A DNA stretch of 64,000 nucleotides from contig JAVBPU010000002.1 of NCBI GenBank assembly GCA_031549415.1, positions 83,202-147,201 on the forward strand, written 5' to 3'. Below, one piece after another: positions 15,673 to 21,990 of this stretch (its first letter is position 1; each line of letters opens with the position of its first letter). The position numbers and the translations under genes are program-made. Below the pieces are notes generated by a model. That model was given only the letters and a program-made list of their open reading frames with translations, was not told the origin of the DNA and did no database searches. This DNA is from Limiplasma sp031549415. GTDB lineage: Bacteria > Bacillota > Clostridia > Christensenellales > Aristaeellaceae.

Positions 15673-16602
15673 ATGCCCAGCAAAGCGTCCATCATTATCC
15701 CCAGCCGGAACGAAGGTCCGATGCTTAAACAAACCATTGACTTTATCCGGCGCACGCCTACCCATCTGCCCTATGAGATCATAGCGGTAGACGACGGTTC
15801 CACAGACGGCAGCTTCGCATGGATAAGCGCCTGTGATGCTCCGCAACTCCGCTTGGCGCAAACGGCAAGCCGGGGCATAGTGGCGGCGCGCAACCTGGGT
15901 GCAAGCCTGGCCACAGGCGATATGCTGGTGTTTTGCGATGCGCATATCGACGTGGAACCCTATTGGCTGGACGAATTTGTGCGCGTGATGGATGTCTACG
16001 GCGCGGCTGCGGTCACGCCTGCTTTCAAAAACCTGGATCACGACAATCCGCTCTATAGACGCATGCTTCTGTACGCCGCGGCGCATTCCGCAAAGATTCA
16101 GTATCGCATGTGCGGCAGGACCTTTCACAAGCTCAGTTCCCTGGCGTGGATGCCCCGGAATGACGCTCCCTTTGAAACGCCGGTGCTCGCCGGCGGCTGC
16201 TGGGCGGTGCGCACGGAGGTGTTCCGGGCCGTGGACGGCTATGAAGAGGCGTTTCGCGGCTACGGCGGCGAGGAAGAGGAGATTTCTTTAAAGCTGTGGC
16301 TGCGCGGGTACACACTATACGCAACGCCGCTAACCTGCGTGGCGCACCAATTCCGGTTTTCGGCACCCTATACCATTCAGCTTGCCGATGTCCTCCACAA
16401 CCGCCTGTATACCGCGCTGTGCCATTTTGATGATGGACGCGTGCAGCGCTTGCTGGCGGAGCAAAAGCAGCCCGAGTGCGCCCTGGCCGCCTATGATGAG
16501 GTATTTACACCGGAGAACATCGAAAAGGTGCGTCTGGATCGCTTTGCCAAGCGCGTGCGGGATGACGATTGGTTTTTTGCCCACTTTGGGTTGGATTTGT
16601 AA
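15673..16602 (+). CDS. family 2/27-like glycosyltransferase with DxH and GGE motifs
   Basis: A 309-residue glycosyltransferase. ASIIIPSRNEG and Asp40-Asp41-GSTDGS are GT2-like, but the metal motif is Asp89-Ala-His91 (FCDAHIDVEPYW) and the acceptor-side motifs are GGCWAVR (174-180) and GGE (198-200) followed by EISLKLW. DxH plus GGE is the pattern of polypeptide N-acetylgalactosaminyltransferases and their bacterial relatives. A protein acceptor such as the neighbouring Cys/Pro-rich protein is an attractive hypothesis. It overlaps no gene; the ribosome site GGAGAG lies in the end of the previous gene. Confidence 0.87.
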   Translation: MPSKASIIIPSRNEGPMLKQTIDFIRRTPTHLPYEIIAVDDGSTDGSFAWISACDAPQLRLAQTASRGIVAARNLGASLATGDMLVFCDAHIDVEPYWLDEFVRVMDVYGAAAVTPAFKNLDHDNPLYRRMLLYAAAHSAKIQYRMCGRTFHKLSSLAWMPRNDAPFETPVLAGGCWAVRTEVFRAVDGYEEAFRGYGGEEEEISLKLWLRGYTLYATPLTCVAHQFRFSAPYTIQLADVLHNRLYTALCHFDDGRVQRLLAEQKQPECALAAYDEVFTPENIEKVRLDRFAKRVRDDDWFFAHFGLDL

Positions 16603-16604
16603 AT

Positions 16605-16681
16605 GTAAATACTGCCTTTTGCCGCTCGAAACACTTTGATTGATAAGGCTTTGGGGGTAAATCCTATTGCCACTCGCACCA
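16605..16681 (+). repeat. 77-bp module-border repeat, copy D
   Basis: It begins two bases after the stop of the second glycosyltransferase. Its end reads CACTCGCACCA, the cleanest tRNA-3'-like version of the three. The 142-bp hairpin repeat starts at the terminal CC, so one element has been placed exactly at the end of the other. Confidence 0.8.
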
Positions 16682-16820
16682 TTCAAAAACGCGACACAAT
16701 TTGTGAGAATTTCTGTTAGCCGGCAAGGAGCAGGAGCGAGACGTAGCCAGCAGCTACGGTGAGCGACGGCGACGCTGGCGGCAGGCAAAAAGACCGCAAT
16801 TTCGTCGCGTTTTTGAATGG
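16679..16820. repeat. 142-bp inverted-end hairpin repeat, copy 2
   Basis: This copy has perfect 17-bp terminal inverted repeats (CCATTCAAAAACGCGAC at the left, its complement at the right), the best preserved ends of the three. The centre keeps CGTAGC-CAGCA-GCTACG. Same length as copies 1 and 3. Confidence 0.88.
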
Positions 16821-16863
16821 ATGCTCGTATAAACTATGCGGCTACATTGCTTGACTGTCCCTC

Positions 16864-16892
16864 TTGACAAAGCCGCTATTCAGTGCTATTAT
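16864..16892 (+). promoter_or_regulatory. promoter of the padR operon
   Basis: TTGACA (16864-16869), a 17-base spacer and TATTAT (16887-16892). Just downstream, ATAC...GTAT (inverted, 16892-16910) could be a PadR operator, giving autoregulation; that part is tentative. Confidence 0.75.
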
Positions 16893-16983
16893 ATACCTGC
16901 TACTAAGTATCGCTGCATATCGTCGTTGAAGACTAGCGCTGACACTGCCTTCCAACCGCATAAAATGACGAGGGGATGATTCT

Positions 16984-17304
16984 ATGGAAAACCTGACCGA
17001 AATGTTCAAGGGCGTGCTTGAGGGCTGTGTGATGGAAATCATTGGCCGCAAGCAAGCTTACGGGTATGAAATCACGCGGCGGCTCAACACACTTGGTTTC
17101 ACGGAGGTTGTCGAAGGAACGGTATATACCATTTTAGTTCGGCTGGAAAAAAATAAGCTGGTGGAGATGGAGAAAAGAACGTCCGATATGGGGCCGCCCC
17201 GCAAATTTTACACGCTTAACGATGCCGGCCGCGAGGAATTGCGGCGGTTCTGGGAAAAGTGGGATTTTGTCGCATCAAAACTGAATGAATTGAAGGAGCG
17301 GTGA
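16984..17304 (+). CDS. PadR-family transcriptional regulator
   Basis: A 106-residue winged-helix protein: LEGCVMEIIGRKQAYGYEI, then a recognition helix, GTVYTILVRLEKNKLV and the wing with GPPRKFYTLNDAG, all PadR hallmarks. It has a short C-terminal helix, typical of the small PadR class. It very likely represses its own operon, including the two DUF1048 genes downstream; PadR-DUF1048 pairs are a recurring arrangement in Firmicutes. GAGGGGATG precedes the ATG. Confidence 0.93.
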   Translation: MENLTEMFKGVLEGCVMEIIGRKQAYGYEITRRLNTLGFTEVVEGTVYTILVRLEKNKLVEMEKRTSDMGPPRKFYTLNDAGREELRRFWEKWDFVASKLNELKER

Positions 17305-17306
17305 TC

Positions 17307-17654
17307 ATGAATATTTGGGATCGAATCACTGGCAACGATATGAGCAGAGAAATGAGAGGCTTTGAAACGAGGGCCAGGAAGCTGCCTAACGATTATCGGG
17401 TAGCATGGGAAGAAATCAAAGCCAATCTCTGGCCGCACTCCGATCTCACCGGACGCAACCTGATGCCGATCCTAGACAGCGCGCTGGGCCTGCTCGAAGA
17501 GACTGCGTTGGACGGGCAACGCGTAAAGGATGTTTTAGGTGAGGATATCAAGGGCTTCTGCGCCGCTCTGGCCGGTGAAGACGGAGCAAAAACGTACCGC
17601 GACAAATGGCGTGAGCAACTTAACAGCAGTATTGCAAAAAAGCTTGGGAAGTGA
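17307..17654 (+). CDS. DUF1048 family protein, copy 1
   Basis: A 115-residue helical protein (MNIWDRITGNDMSREM...). DUF1048 members have no known reaction; some structures are helical bundles, and the genes follow PadR regulators. I preferred ATG 17307 over the GTG at 17301, since GAAGGAG lies 8 bases before the ATG. It shares the LPxDYxxxWEEIK pattern with the next gene (LPNDYRVAWEEIKANLW against LPQDYQIVYKEIQKYLF), so the two are paralogues. Confidence 0.82.
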   Translation: MNIWDRITGNDMSREMRGFETRARKLPNDYRVAWEEIKANLWPHSDLTGRNLMPILDSALGLLEETALDGQRVKDVLGEDIKGFCAALAGEDGAKTYRDKWREQLNSSIAKKLGK

Positions 17655-17665
17655 GGACGGATGGC

Positions 17666-18010
17666 ATGAGTATTCGAGACATCCTCGACGGCAAAAAGGA
17701 GTGGCGGGGCCACGTGGCGCGCGTCAAGGCGCTTCCCCAGGATTACCAGATCGTCTACAAAGAGATCCAAAAATACCTCTTCAAGGTTGGCCCGGTGGAG
17801 CTCACCGAAGGGATCGGCCTGTTATCGGGAATCGTTGATCTTTTTGAAGAGGGCGTGGCATCGGGGAAAGGCGTGCTGAACGTCACCGGCAGCGATGTGG
17901 CGGCTTTTTGCGACGATCTCATCAAAGATTCAAAAACATATGCGGACACCTATCAGGAAGCGGTTTCCCAGGATGTCAGCCATGCGATGAAAAAGGCTAT
18001 GAACAAATAG
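17666..18010 (+). CDS. DUF1048 family protein, copy 2
   Basis: A 114-residue paralogue of the preceding gene, with the same layout: a short lead (MSIRDILDGKKEWRGHV), LPQDYQIVYKEIQKYLF, a middle helix GLLSGIVDLFEEG and a C-terminal acidic/basic helix ending MKKAMNK. The two may form a heterodimer. The spacing to the previous stop is 11 bp. Convergent with a methyltransferase gene 17 bp away. Confidence 0.82.
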   Translation: MSIRDILDGKKEWRGHVARVKALPQDYQIVYKEIQKYLFKVGPVELTEGIGLLSGIVDLFEEGVASGKGVLNVTGSDVAAFCDDLIKDSKTYADTYQEAVSQDVSHAMKKAMNK

Positions 18011-18027
18011 AGGAAGGGATAAGCTCG

Positions 18028-18651
18028 TCATGCTTGCCCTCCTCCTGTTTTCTTGATTGCGTCCATGATGAACATCGAAGCATCCTGGTTCATGAACACG
18101 CGCTTTCCGTGGTGGAATGTTTCTGATTTCACATCCACAAAACCGGTCTTCCTCAGGGTGCCGGCCAAATCCCGCTGATCGAACCCGTTATGCACGTCCT
18201 GCGAGACAACCGCTTCCGTCTTGTCGAAATCAACGATCAGCAGGTGTCCTTCCGCATGCAGCGCGGTGAACAGGCGCCGCAGGACGGTTTCAATCTCCTT
18301 GATGTGAATCAGCGTATTCACGACGATGATGTAATCCGAACGGATGCCCACTGGAAGGCCGGTCTCGAAATCGTAGCATCGTGCCTTCGCGTTCGGCGCG
18401 TTCGCCTCCACAATCTTCCGCTCCACCTGCTCCACCATGTTTGCCGATGCGTCGATGAAAAGCACGGAGCGAAAATCTCCCAGCAATTCCATGCCCACAA
18501 GGCCGGTGCCACAGCCATAATCCATGGCGTCCTTGCCCGCGCCATCGGTCACGCCTGCGCGGATCGCATTCGCGATGATCTTTGCCATTTCGATGCGTTC
18601 TGGCGTATCGTACCGGCTGGCGATGGCATCAAATTTTTCGATGTTTCCCAT
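18028..18651 (-). CDS. class I SAM-dependent methyltransferase
   Basis: A 207-residue methyltransferase. Motif I is DYGCGTGLVGMELL (near 47-60), the acidic motif II residue is in VLFIDAS, and IIVVNTLIHIKEIETVL gives motif IV/V. The C-terminal half (HLLIVDFDKTEAV, then a KTGFVDVKSETFHHGKRV strand) matches the UbiE/small-molecule methyltransferase type. The substrate is unknown. The ATG at 18651 follows GGGAGGCCACT; the longer frame upstream lacks support. The 150 bp between it and the histidine kinase stop shows no further gene. Confidence 0.87.
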   Translation of the reverse strand: MGNIEKFDAIASRYDTPERIEMAKIIANAIRAGVTDGAGKDAMDYGCGTGLVGMELLGDFRSVLFIDASANMVEQVERKIVEANAPNAKARCYDFETGLPVGIRSDYIIVVNTLIHIKEIETVLRRLFTALHAEGHLLIVDFDKTEAVVSQDVHNGFDQRDLAGTLRKTGFVDVKSETFHHGKRVFMNQDASMFIMDAIKKTGGGQA

Positions 18652-18805
18652 AGTGGCCTCCCTTGTAACAGAACGTTCACAAGAACGATGGTGGTAAGCC
18701 GGTAAAGCCAATAGGCCGCCACTTCCCGCCCGCCCATCGGGGCGAAATGGGCCGCGCGCCGGACGGCCTCCCTGCCAAAAAGAGGCAAAAGTCCAAACCG
18801 GAGCA

Positions 18806-20215
18806 TCATACAACAGAGGGCCGCTCTTTGGGAAGGCTCACCACAAAGCGGCTCCCTTGGCCTGCAACGCTCTGCACCGTGACCGTGCCCCCGTGCGCCT
18901 CCACGATGGATTTTACAATGGCCAGCCCAATGCCGGACCCTCCCGTCAGGCGGTTCCTGGACGCATCCGCGCGGTAGAAGCGCTCAAAGATATAGGGAAT
19001 TGCCTGAGGGGGGATTCCCTCCCCCGTGTCCTGGACGAAAATGCGCACAAGGTCCTTCTCCTCCGCCAGCGCAATGGTGATGTTTCCATTTTTCGGGGTA
19101 TATTTCATGGCGTTGGAAAGCAGGTTGATCACCACCTGGCTCATCCGGTCCCAGTCCAGCATAACATCGGCGCAGTGCCCCGTTATCTCCACGTGCAAAT
19201 TTTTTTGTTCAATCTCTGCCTCAAAAGAGCGCAGCGCGCTCTTCACCAAATCCAACAGCGCAACCGGCGTAAGATGCAGCGGAAGGGCGCCATTCTCCGC
19301 GCTGGCCAGGTTTTCTAGGTCCGTCACGATCTTTTGAATCCGCACAATCTCCTCTACGTTGCTTTGCAACCGTTCCGGACTTGGCTGCCACACCCCCAAA
19401 AGCATCGCCTCCGTATGGGTTTGCAGCGTGGTCAGGGGCGTGCGAAGCTCATGGGCAACGTCGGCGGTGAGCTGCTTGCGCAACAAGTCCTGCGCCTCAA
19501 TGGACTGGGCCAGATGGTTGACCGAAAGCGTCAGCTCGTCCAGTTCGCGGGTGCCTGTGCTCCCTTCCATCCGGGTGCCGTACTTGCCTCCGGCAATGAG
19601 GCCCACGGCTTGCGCGGTTTTTTGAATGGGCCTGGAGAGCTTGATGGCCAAAAGGGACCCGATCAGGATGGAGAGGGCCAGCGACATGACTCCAACCGTG
19701 AGAAGAACGATGTTCAAGGCATTCAGAAAAAAAATATCATTCTCATTGAGAAAATAAGGCCCATAAAAGCTGATGTCGGCTATGCCCACCTCGCTTCCAT
19801 GGCTCGTCAAAGGAAAGGCCTTGGACGCAAATTGGCCTCCCTCATGGGGGTATTGGGCCTTCATTCTGGCAGTGATATCGCCCATCACCTGCATGCAGGT
19901 GTTCATGTCGCAGCTTTCGGCCGCCCAAAGAACACCGCCGCTTTCATCATAGACCTTGAGGATATACCCCTCATATAGCGCGGACATCCCAATGGCATGC
20001 ACCATGTCTGGCTTCCATTGCTGGCTCTGGGGGTCGTACTGCTGGGCCAAACGAAGCACGATGTCCTGGGTCTTTTGTTCTTGCTGGTTGGCGATATACC
20101 GCTTGAACTGCTGCTCAATGAAAAAATTGGCCCCAAGGCTGATCAGCGCCACGGTCAAAAAAACAATCAGCGCATTCACGGCGGAAAGCTTGGTTTTTAA
20201 GCGCATGCTCTTCAA
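18806..20215 (-). CDS. sensor histidine kinase
   Basis: A 469-residue membrane kinase: TM1 about 11-31, an extracytoplasmic sensor region of about 130 residues, TM2 about 170-195, HAMP, then the phospho-His (ADVAHELRTPLTTL), N box (VINLLSNAMKYTPKNG), and G boxes (DTGEGIPPQ, GGSGIGLAIVKS). The start is probably TTG at 20215, with GGAGGA 7 bases upstream; the ATG at 20206 lies too far from it. The response regulator ends one base before. The adjacent copper genes suggest it senses copper or envelope stress; inference only. Confidence 0.93.
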   Translation of the reverse strand: MKSMRLKTKLSAVNALIVFLTVALISLGANFFIEQQFKRYIANQQEQKTQDIVLRLAQQYDPQSQQWKPDMVHAIGMSALYEGYILKVYDESGGVLWAAESCDMNTCMQVMGDITARMKAQYPHEGGQFASKAFPLTSHGSEVGIADISFYGPYFLNENDIFFLNALNIVLLTVGVMSLALSILIGSLLAIKLSRPIQKTAQAVGLIAGGKYGTRMEGSTGTRELDELTLSVNHLAQSIEAQDLLRKQLTADVAHELRTPLTTLQTHTEAMLLGVWQPSPERLQSNVEEIVRIQKIVTDLENLASAENGALPLHLTPVALLDLVKSALRSFEAEIEQKNLHVEITGHCADVMLDWDRMSQVVINLLSNAMKYTPKNGNITIALAEEKDLVRIFVQDTGEGIPPQAIPYIFERFYRADASRNRLTGGSGIGLAIVKSIVEAHGGTVTVQSVAGQGSRFVVSLPKERPSVV

Positions 20216-20216
20216 T

Positions 20217-20918
20217 TTACACTCCTCCGAACCGGTACCCCACGCCGTGGAGAGTCAGCACATATTCCGGCACTTTGGCATGGGTCTCAATCTTCTGGCG
20301 AATGTTCTTGATATATCCGTCAATGGCGCGGTCAAAGCCCACAAAATCGTCCCCCAGCGCGGCCGTTATCAGCTCCTCCCGGGTAAACACCTTGTTGGGA
20401 TGCTTGATGAGTGCCGCCAGGATCTTATACTCGTTGGGCGTAAGGCTCACAGGCTGGCCCCGCTTGTACACGGTATGGCTTTCAAAGTCAATCTCCAAAT
20501 CCCCTTGCCCATAGGAGGCCTTTTGGTATAGCGGGGCAAGGCCGTCTGACGAACGCCGAAGGAGCGCGTCCACTCTCGCGCCAAGCAGGTTCAGGCTAAA
20601 AGGCTTCGTGATATAATCGTCCGCGCCGATGGAAAGCCCGTGCAATTGGTTCTCTTCTTGTACTTTCGCGGTGAGCATGATGACCGGCACCCGGGACTTT
20701 TTTCGGATGACGGCACAGACCTCTTCCCCCGGAACATCCGGCAGCATGAGGTCCAGCAGCACCAAAACAAAGCGCTCCCGCTCAAACAGCTCTAGCGCTT
20801 GCCTCCCATTTTCCGCCGAAAACACTTGAAAGCCCTTGCTTTCCAGAAAAGCCTTGAGCACCTCTAGGATCTTGGCTTCGTCGTCCACAATCAGCACTTT
20901 TTTGGTTGGAGCGGCCAC
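20217..20918 (-). CDS. OmpR-family response regulator
   Basis: A 233-residue regulator with a receiver domain (VLIVDDEAKILEV, phospho-acceptor in LVLLDLMLPD, switch Lys in YITKPFS) and a C-terminal winged helix (SLTPNEYKILAALIKHPNKVFTREELI in two parts SLTPNEYKILAAL and KVFTREELI). It is paired with the downstream kinase. The start is GTG at 20918 preceded by AAGGAGG. It is separated from the copper chaperone by the third 142-bp repeat. Confidence 0.94.
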   Translation of the reverse strand: MAAPTKKVLIVDDEAKILEVLKAFLESKGFQVFSAENGRQALELFERERFVLVLLDLMLPDVPGEEVCAVIRKKSRVPVIMLTAKVQEENQLHGLSIGADDYITKPFSLNLLGARVDALLRRSSDGLAPLYQKASYGQGDLEIDFESHTVYKRGQPVSLTPNEYKILAALIKHPNKVFTREELITAALGDDFVGFDRAIDGYIKNIRQKIETHAKVPEYVLTLHGVGYRFGGV

Positions 20919-20942
20919 CCAGCTTCCTCCTTATACTTCTAT

Positions 20943-21084
20943 CCATTCAAAAACGCGGTAAAATTTGCGAAGATTTTTGTTTGCCGACAAGGAGCAGGAG
21001 CGTGGCGTAGCCAGCAGCTACGGTGAGCGACGGCGACGCTGGTGGCAGGCAAAAAGACCGCAAAGTTGTCGTGTTTTTGAGTGG
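20943..21084. repeat. 142-bp inverted-end hairpin repeat, copy 3
   Basis: Same length as copies 1 and 2, with CCATTCAAAAACGCGG at the left and GTGTTTTTGAGTGG at the right. The extended right arm (AGAGTAGTATTA) contains the TAA stop complement of the copper chaperone gene, just as copy 1 abuts the MarR stop. Confidence 0.87.
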
Positions 21085-21093
21085 AGAGTAGTA

Positions 21094-21300
21094 TTACACG
21101 ACATCGTACCCCTGGTCCTCAATTTCCGCCTGGATGCGCCCCACATCCATGACGCTCTCGTCAAACTCCACCGTCACTTTCCCCGCTTCCAAATCCGCCA
21201 CCACGCTGGAGACGCCCTCCAGCGCGCCCACAGCCTTTTGGACCGCGTTCACGCAATGGGAACAGGACATCCCTTCCACGTTCAGTATGCTTTGTTTCAT
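21094..21300 (-). CDS. copZ: CopZ-like copper chaperone (HMA domain)
   Basis: A 68-residue single heavy-metal-associated domain with the metal ligands Cys13 and Cys16 in GMSCSHC. It would bind Cu(I) in the cytoplasm and hand it to the CopA ATPase encoded just upstream. The ATG at 21300 is preceded by AAGGAG; the upstream extension is not conserved-looking. It ends at the edge of the 142-bp repeat. Confidence 0.9.
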   Translation of the reverse strand: MKQSILNVEGMSCSHCVNAVQKAVGALEGVSSVVADLEAGKVTVEFDESVMDVGRIQAEIEDQGYDVV

Positions 21301-21313
21301 GGTTTTTCTCCTT

Positions 21314-21985
21314 TCACTCAATGGCAAAGGGTTTCAGAAATTTGTAGACCTCCACCATTTGTCCGCTGGCCGCCTCCACCTTCACTTTGGCATACACCCA
21401 TCCTTCGACCTTTTCAGGCGCGACTCCTGCCTCCATCAAAAGCTGGGGGTCCAGCGCAAAGACAATATCCTTATCGTTGGTTTCCAGATCCTTGGCCCAC
21501 TCAAACAGGTTGCCCTGGCCCAAGAGTAGCCCAAAATGATCCATTTCGGCGTGGTAGTTGATGCGGTCCCGGTACTTCTCCCGAATCAGCCTGAACGCCT
21601 CCATGGGGGGCGTGTCTGTGCTAAACGCAGGTTCCTCGTCCCCCAGCCTCACTCCCACCCGCAGCTTGCCGCCCAGGGCCATACCCTCCGGCAGCGAGGC
21701 AACGTCCAGCCCTGCGGCTACAAAGGGCTCCGCATCCAGCTCCATCATCATATGGTACGGGGTTTCGGCAGTCGCCCTCATGCCCCAAAGAAGGCGCGCA
21801 CTTCCATCTGGGGCCGCCAAGGAGAAGCCGCCCGCCGCCTCATCAAACGCCACTTGACCGGGGAGCGCCGCCAGAACGGCTTCAAAGGACCGTACCGCTT
21901 GGTTCCCGATCACATCCAGCTGCGCACACCCCGGCAAGGAAAGCAGCAGCGCCAGGGAGAGCAGAATCATCCACACTTTTTTCAT
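21314..21985 (-). CDS. putative lipoprotein of the copper cluster
   Basis: A 223-residue exported protein with a lipobox, LLSLPGC, in the first 20 residues. The mature part is acidic with a two-part beta-rich appearance (residues about 25-120 and 130-223) and no motif I recognise. It lies between copA and copZ, five bases after the copA stop, so it is likely co-expressed and may handle or sense metal outside the membrane. Start at 21985 with AGAGGTG upstream. Confidence 0.75.
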   Translation of the reverse strand: MKKVWMILLSLALLLSLPGCAQLDVIGNQAVRSFEAVLAALPGQVAFDEAAGGFSLAAPDGSARLLWGMRATAETPYHMMMELDAEPFVAAGLDVASLPEGMALGGKLRVGVRLGDEEPAFSTDTPPMEAFRLIREKYRDRINYHAEMDHFGLLLGQGNLFEWAKDLETNDKDIVFALDPQLLMEAGVAPEKVEGWVYAKVKVEAASGQMVEVYKFLKPFAIE

Positions 21986-21990
21986 GCCTT

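Noticed and set aside
16605..16681. tRNA-Leu gene
   Set aside because: The GCACCA end and CACTCGC strand are suggestive, but the T-loop lacks TTC and no GCGAGTG 5' strand lies upstream.
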